The translations under genes and the position numbers were made by a program. Shown one piece after another: positions 6,037 through 8,588 of a DNA stretch of 8,588 nucleotides (within the stretch, counting starts at the first letter, position 1; each line of letters starts with the position of its first letter). The notes beneath the pieces are model-generated. The model saw nothing but the letters and a program-made list of their open reading frames with translations. It was not told the DNA's origin and did not search any database. Source of the stretch: Clostridiales bacterium (GTDB lineage: Bacteria > Bacillota > Clostridia > Christensenellales > UMGS416); NCBI GenBank assembly GCA_012515725.1, contig JAAYXU010000094.1, positions 1 through 8,588 of the forward strand, given 5' to 3'.

Positions 6037-7308
6037 TTATACCGGCTCCAGCGCCGCGCAGCCCGCAATTGCCCGCAGCGGCTCGGGTACCACGACGCTG
6101 CCGTCCTTTTGCTGAAACTGCTCCAGTATGGCCGGGAACAGGCGGCTCGTGGCCATCCCCGAGCCATTCAATGTGTGCACGAACTCGGTTTTCCGGGTTG
6201 ACTCCCGGCGGAAACGCATGTTGCCGCGTCGCGCCTGGTAATCCCGCGCATTGCTGACCGAGCTTACCTCCTTATAGTCGTCCATGCCGGGCAGCCACAC
6301 CTCGATATCGTACGTTGAGGCCATCGACGCGCTCACGTCGCCCGCGGCCAGCTTGGTCAGGCGGTAATGCAGGCCCAGCCCGTTCATGATGGCCTCGGCC
6401 TTTCCGATGAGCTCCCGGTGCAGCGAGTCGCTGTCCTCAGGCCGCGCGAACGCGAACATCTCCACCTTATTGAACTGATGCCCGCGTATCATGCCCCGCT
6501 CACCGGCGCGGTAGCTCCCGGCCTCCCGGCGATAGCAGGGCGTATAGGCAAAGAGCCTCCGGGGCAGCGCGCTCTCGGGAATGATCTCGTCGCGGTACAG
6601 GTTGACGAGAGCCGTCTCAGCCGTGGGCAACAGGAACTGGAATCCCTCCTCCTCAAGCCGGAACACATCCTGCTCGAACTTCGGGAACTGGCCCGCGGTA
6701 TACCCGCACTCGTAATTGAGCAAATGGGGCGGCAGCACGAACGTATATCCGTCGGCGATGTGAAGCCCGATGAAATAGTTTATGAGCGCCCATTCGAGGC
6801 GCGCGCCGCGGTCGGTATACAGCCAGAAGCCGTTTCCGCCCAACTTAACGCCCCGCTCGTAGTCGACAAGTCCAAGCGACCGCGCAAGCTCCATGTGGTC
6901 TCTGGCCGGAAAATCAAAAACCGGCTTCTCGCCGCCCGTCCGGACGACGACATTGCTCTCCTTGCCGCCGGCCGCGACGTCTTCGTCGGGCAGGTTAGGC
7001 AGCGCGCCCACGAATCCGGTGATCCACTCCCCCGCCGCCCGCTCCAGCTCGTCAAGCTCGCGGATCCTGTCGGCGGTCTGCTTCATCCGCGCAAGCAGCG
7101 GCGACACGTCGTCCCCGGCCTTTTTCAATCGGGGTATTTCCTTCGAGATCCGGTTCCGTTCAGCCTTGAGCGATTCGCTTTCGGCGATTAGCGCGCGGCG
7201 ATGCGCGTCCTTATTGAGCAGCTCCGCGAAGTCCACATCCCTGCCTCGCTTCAGGAGCGCCGCCCGAACCCGCTCGGGATTTTCCCGGATCATCTGCATG
7301 TCCAGCAT
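6037..7308 (-). CDS. serS: Seryl-tRNA synthetase
   Basis: This is a class II aminoacyl-tRNA synthetase of 423 residues, the normal bacterial length. Residues about 28-105 form the long charged coiled-coil arm that contacts the extra arm of tRNA-Ser. The catalytic core has the TAE loop at 229-231 that binds serine, motif 2 around CYRREAGS (258-265) followed by RGMIRGHQFNKVE (271-283), and motif 3 NGSGMATSRLFPAILE (381-396, Arg389). ATG 7306-7308 is preceded by GAGAGGA about ten bases upstream, just after the T-box terminator. Expression is set by the T-box leader, so it should rise when uncharged tRNA-Ser accumulates. The stop (6037-6039) is 13 bases from the stop of the converging nitroreductase gene, and no hairpin terminator is visible there. 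Confidence 0.98.
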   Translation of the reverse strand: MLDMQMIRENPERVRAALLKRGRDVDFAELLNKDAHRRALIAESESLKAERNRISKEIPRLKKAGDDVSPLLARMKQTADRIRELDELERAAGEWITGFVGALPNLPDEDVAAGGKESNVVVRTGGEKPVFDFPARDHMELARSLGLVDYERGVKLGGNGFWLYTDRGARLEWALINYFIGLHIADGYTFVLPPHLLNYECGYTAGQFPKFEQDVFRLEEEGFQFLLPTAETALVNLYRDEIIPESALPRRLFAYTPCYRREAGSYRAGERGMIRGHQFNKVEMFAFARPEDSDSLHRELIGKAEAIMNGLGLHYRLTKLAAGDVSASMASTYDIEVWLPGMDDYKEVSSVSNARDYQARRGNMRFRRESTRKTEFVHTLNGSGMATSRLFPAILEQFQQKDGSVVVPEPLRAIAGCAALEPV

Positions 7309-7318
7309 GGTAACACGT

Positions 7319-7560
7319 CCTCTCTTCTATAAAAAACAAACCCGCCCCACACTTATGGGACGAGTTTACCGCGGTGCCACCCATATTCCCGGCCAGGCCG
7401 GGCGTCTCTCAGGCGCACAGTGCGCCACACGGGCTGTAACGGGCGCCCCGGCAGGCTCGTCGCCCGCGCGCTCCGGAGCGGAAAGGCCGACGCGCCCATC
7501 GGCTCGCACCCGCCGCCGACTCTCTTTGGGGTCTGTCCGCCATGCTCTCCATCATCGCTT
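7319..7560 (-). promoter_or_regulatory. serS: T-box riboswitch leader of serS
   Basis: Read on the - strand, the leader carries the T-box core GGGTGGCACCGCG (7382-7370). Its UGGC bulge would pair with a GCCA tRNA end, matching the G discriminator of bacterial tRNA-Ser. Next comes a terminator of 12 bp (7356-7367 with 7338-7349, including two or three G-U pairs, loop of six) followed by GTTTTTT (7337-7331); the antiterminator would use the T-box core and the 5' arm. Stem I starts near 7558 with AGCGATGAT and contains the conserved AGAGAGTCGG stretch. Folding by hand puts a UCC serine triplet (7482-7480, followed by G) in the specifier loop between GGCC and CUCC strands. This fits serS; the specifier assignment is the least certain part. 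Confidence 0.93.
7338..7367 (-). terminator. serS: Regulated terminator of the serS T-box
   Basis: On the - strand AAACTCGTCCCA (7367-7356) pairs along all 12 positions with TGGGGCGGGTTT (7349-7338) across a 6-base loop, then GTTTTTT follows. Formation is expected when tRNA-Ser is charged; uncharged tRNA would favour the competing antiterminator. Confidence 0.9.
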
Positions 7561-7566
7561 TCATGT

Positions 7567-7594
7567 ATTATACCACAAATTCAACTGTTTACAA
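7567..7594 (-). promoter_or_regulatory. serS: serS promoter (sigma-A type)
   Basis: On the - strand TTGTAA (7594-7589) is separated by 16 bases from a perfect TATAAT (7572-7567). The expected start point near 7560 coincides with the beginning of the T-box stem I. Confidence 0.8.
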
Positions 7595-7629
7595 CAAAAA
7601 CCGAGTTTTTCACACTCCGTACAGGGTAT

Positions 7630-7657
7630 TTGTTTTTTCCATTCCATGCACTATAAT
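7630..7657 (+). promoter_or_regulatory. Promoter of the HicB-like/DinB-like gene
   Basis: TTGTTT at 7630-7635 and a perfect TATAAT at 7652-7657 are 16 bases apart. The start point would be near 7664, practically on the first ATG (7663) of the gene. It is divergent from the serS promoter, with about 80 bases between the two -10 boxes. Confidence 0.6.
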
Positions 7658-7662
7658 CATAT

Positions 7663-8412
7663 ATGAAACAACCGGGAGAATGCGGGGTATTAAGTTTGTT
7701 GGTGCGGTGCGTGTGGGAGCATAACGGCGATGATTCGCTGGTATACGCCGATGGGTACGTCGGCGCCTATACGAGGGGTGCGAGCAGGCAGGAGGCTCTT
7801 TCCAAGTTCCAGATGGAGATGCGCTCCTATCTGCTATGGAGTACCGGGGAAATCATCGACTGCCAGGTGGAAACCGAGGTGATCGAGGAAAAGGCGTCTG
7901 CTCTTAATATCGCCGACGCCGACTCCGATGTATTGTTTGAAAATGAGAAACGCCCGCTGACTCAGGATGAATACCGGGAGCTCAAACGGCTGGCTATGAA
8001 ATCGGCGGTGGACTTTGAACGTCTGTACGAATCAATACCCGATAAGTATGACAGTGTCCTGCCGGGACGAAAAACATTCTACGGGGAAGTTCCGAGAACG
8101 GCGCGGCAGATGTACGCGCACACAAAGGGTGTAAACTCCTATTACTTTGGCGAGATCGGCGTGGACTGCGGCAACGAGGGTACCATCGTCGCGTGCAGGA
8201 AACACGGTTTTGATATGCTAGAGCTGATGCCTGATTTTCTTCACAGCCGCGTGTTCGACGGTAGTTACGGGGAGCAGTGGACGCTTCGGAAGGTGTGCCG
8301 GAGATTTGTCTGGCACGACAGGCTCCATGCCAAAGCGATGTATCGGATGGGCTGCAAAACATTCGGTGCGGAGCGGATACCCGACGTATTTTACTTTCGG
8401 GGGCAGAAGTAG
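7663..8412 (+). CDS. Uncharacterised protein: HicB-like N-terminus plus DinB-like domain
   Basis: This is a 249-residue protein of unknown function. The first part (about 12-62: VRCVWEHNGDD..., then GYVGAYTRGASRQEAL) resembles the small HicB/UPF0150 fold that reads 'xxGxxTxGxxxxEAL'. After an acidic linker comes a helical domain (about 100-240) like the DinB/YfiT metal-binding four-helix bundle: His153 in YAHTKGVNSYYFGE and the HxxxH pair His218/His222 in WHDRLHAKAMYRM give the three-His pattern of that superfamily. The real start is uncertain. ATG 7663 is only five bases after a perfect -10 box and has no Shine-Dalgarno, so translation would be leaderless from there; otherwise it begins at TTG 7696, TTG 7699 or GTG 7702, with GGGG at 7684-7687. 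Both domain assignments are by eye. It stands alone, convergent with the rRNA operon. Confidence 0.75.
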   Translation: MKQPGECGVLSLLVRCVWEHNGDDSLVYADGYVGAYTRGASRQEALSKFQMEMRSYLLWSTGEIIDCQVETEVIEEKASALNIADADSDVLFENEKRPLTQDEYRELKRLAMKSAVDFERLYESIPDKYDSVLPGRKTFYGEVPRTARQMYAHTKGVNSYYFGEIGVDCGNEGTIVACRKHGFDMLELMPDFLHSRVFDGSYGEQWTLRKVCRRFVWHDRLHAKAMYRMGCKTFGAERIPDVFYFRGQK

Positions 8413-8445
8413 TTTACAGTCGGTGCGCAGTATATCTGTCTATAC

Positions 8446-8478
8446 GCAAAAGCCCCGCTTGTCAAGCGGGGCTTTTGC
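8446..8478. terminator. Bidirectional terminator between the DinB-like gene and the rRNA operon
   Basis: A 15-bp perfect inverted repeat, GCAAAAGCCCCGCTT (8446-8460) and AAGCGGGGCTTTTGC (8464-8478), has a 3-base loop. The outer A/T tract gives TTTT at the 3' side whichever strand is transcribed, so it can stop both the + strand gene ending at 8412 and the - strand 5S rRNA transcript. Confidence 0.9.
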
Positions 8479-8488
8479 ACCAAATAGG

Positions 8489-8588
8489 ATCCGGCAGCGC
8501 CCTATTTTCCAAGACCGTCTCCAGTCCAGTATCGTCGGCGCGGAAGAGCTTAACGACTGTGTTCGGGATGGGAACAGGTGGGTCCTCT
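8489..8588 (-). rRNA. rrf: 5S ribosomal RNA, 3' part (5' end beyond right edge)
   Basis: On the - strand the sequence contains the highly conserved loop CCCATCCCGAACAC, then GTTAAGCTCTTCCGCGCCGACGA-type helix III and loop E, and the 3' stretch AAAATAGGGCGCTGCCGG. About 100 of the usual 115-120 bases are present; the 5' end lies outside. The exact 3' end (near 8489-8491) is estimated because its helix I partner is missing. The terminator follows about ten bases later, so this is the end of an rRNA operon whose 16S and 23S should lie to the right. Confidence 0.95.

Noticed and set aside
5256..6167. A 303-codon - strand open frame across the nitroreductase gene
   Set aside because: It overlaps a well-supported gene on the other strand and the serS end, and its composition is shadow-like (rich in Arg and Ala).
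6367..7191. A 274-codon + strand open frame inside serS
   Set aside because: It is antisense to a clear seryl-tRNA synthetase and shows no motif or ribosome-binding site.
7420..7656. Small + strand open frames between serS and the DinB-like gene
   Set aside because: They lie opposite the serS T-box leader and promoter, which fully explain this stretch.

Overview
The window looks like chromosome from an anaerobic, endospore-forming member of the Firmicutes (Clostridia-type) with a GC-rich genome. The evidence is a SpoIVFA/SpoIVFB pair (sporulation intramembrane proteolysis), a T-box leader in front of serS (a Gram-positive regulatory device), rubrerythrin with a rubredoxin-like partner (oxidative-stress proteins typical of strict anaerobes), and a 5S rRNA of Firmicutes type. 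I cannot name the genus from the sequence alone.

Layout, left to right. (1) Positions 1-1963, + strand: the end of a sugar catabolism cluster, with a sugar phosphate isomerase/epimerase-type TIM barrel (cut by the left edge) followed by a Gfo/Idh/MocA oxidoreductase, closed by a strong hairpin terminator. (2) Positions 2031-3791, - strand: spoIVFA then spoIVFB, the regulator and the site-2 protease that activates pro-sigma-K in the mother cell; a sporulation-sigma-like -10 box lies upstream. (3) Positions 3901-4910, + strand: rubrerythrin with a clear extended -10 promoter, a small rubredoxin-like protein, and a terminator. (4) Positions 4944-6023, + strand: one reading frame with two complete nitroreductase domains in tandem, joined by a Pro/Arg linker encoded by a 14-bp tandem repeat. 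(5) Positions 6037-7594, - strand: serS with its T-box leader and promoter, converging tail to tail on the nitroreductase gene. (6) Positions 7663-8412, + strand: an uncharacterised protein with a HicB-like N-terminus and a DinB-like C-terminus. (7) Positions 8446-8588: a 15-bp perfect inverted repeat serving as terminator from both sides, then the 3' part of a 5S rRNA gene on the - strand, the end of an rRNA operon that continues past the right edge.

Most of this is ordinary core clostridial sequence. The most unusual point is the nitroreductase fusion. The 14-bp repeat at its junction is not a multiple of three. One more copy would put a stop exactly in an ATGA overlap with the start of domain 2, turning the fusion back into two overlapping genes. 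I see no mobile element, CRISPR array or defence system. The longest stretch without a protein gene (7309-7662) is filled by the serS T-box leader and two divergent promoters.
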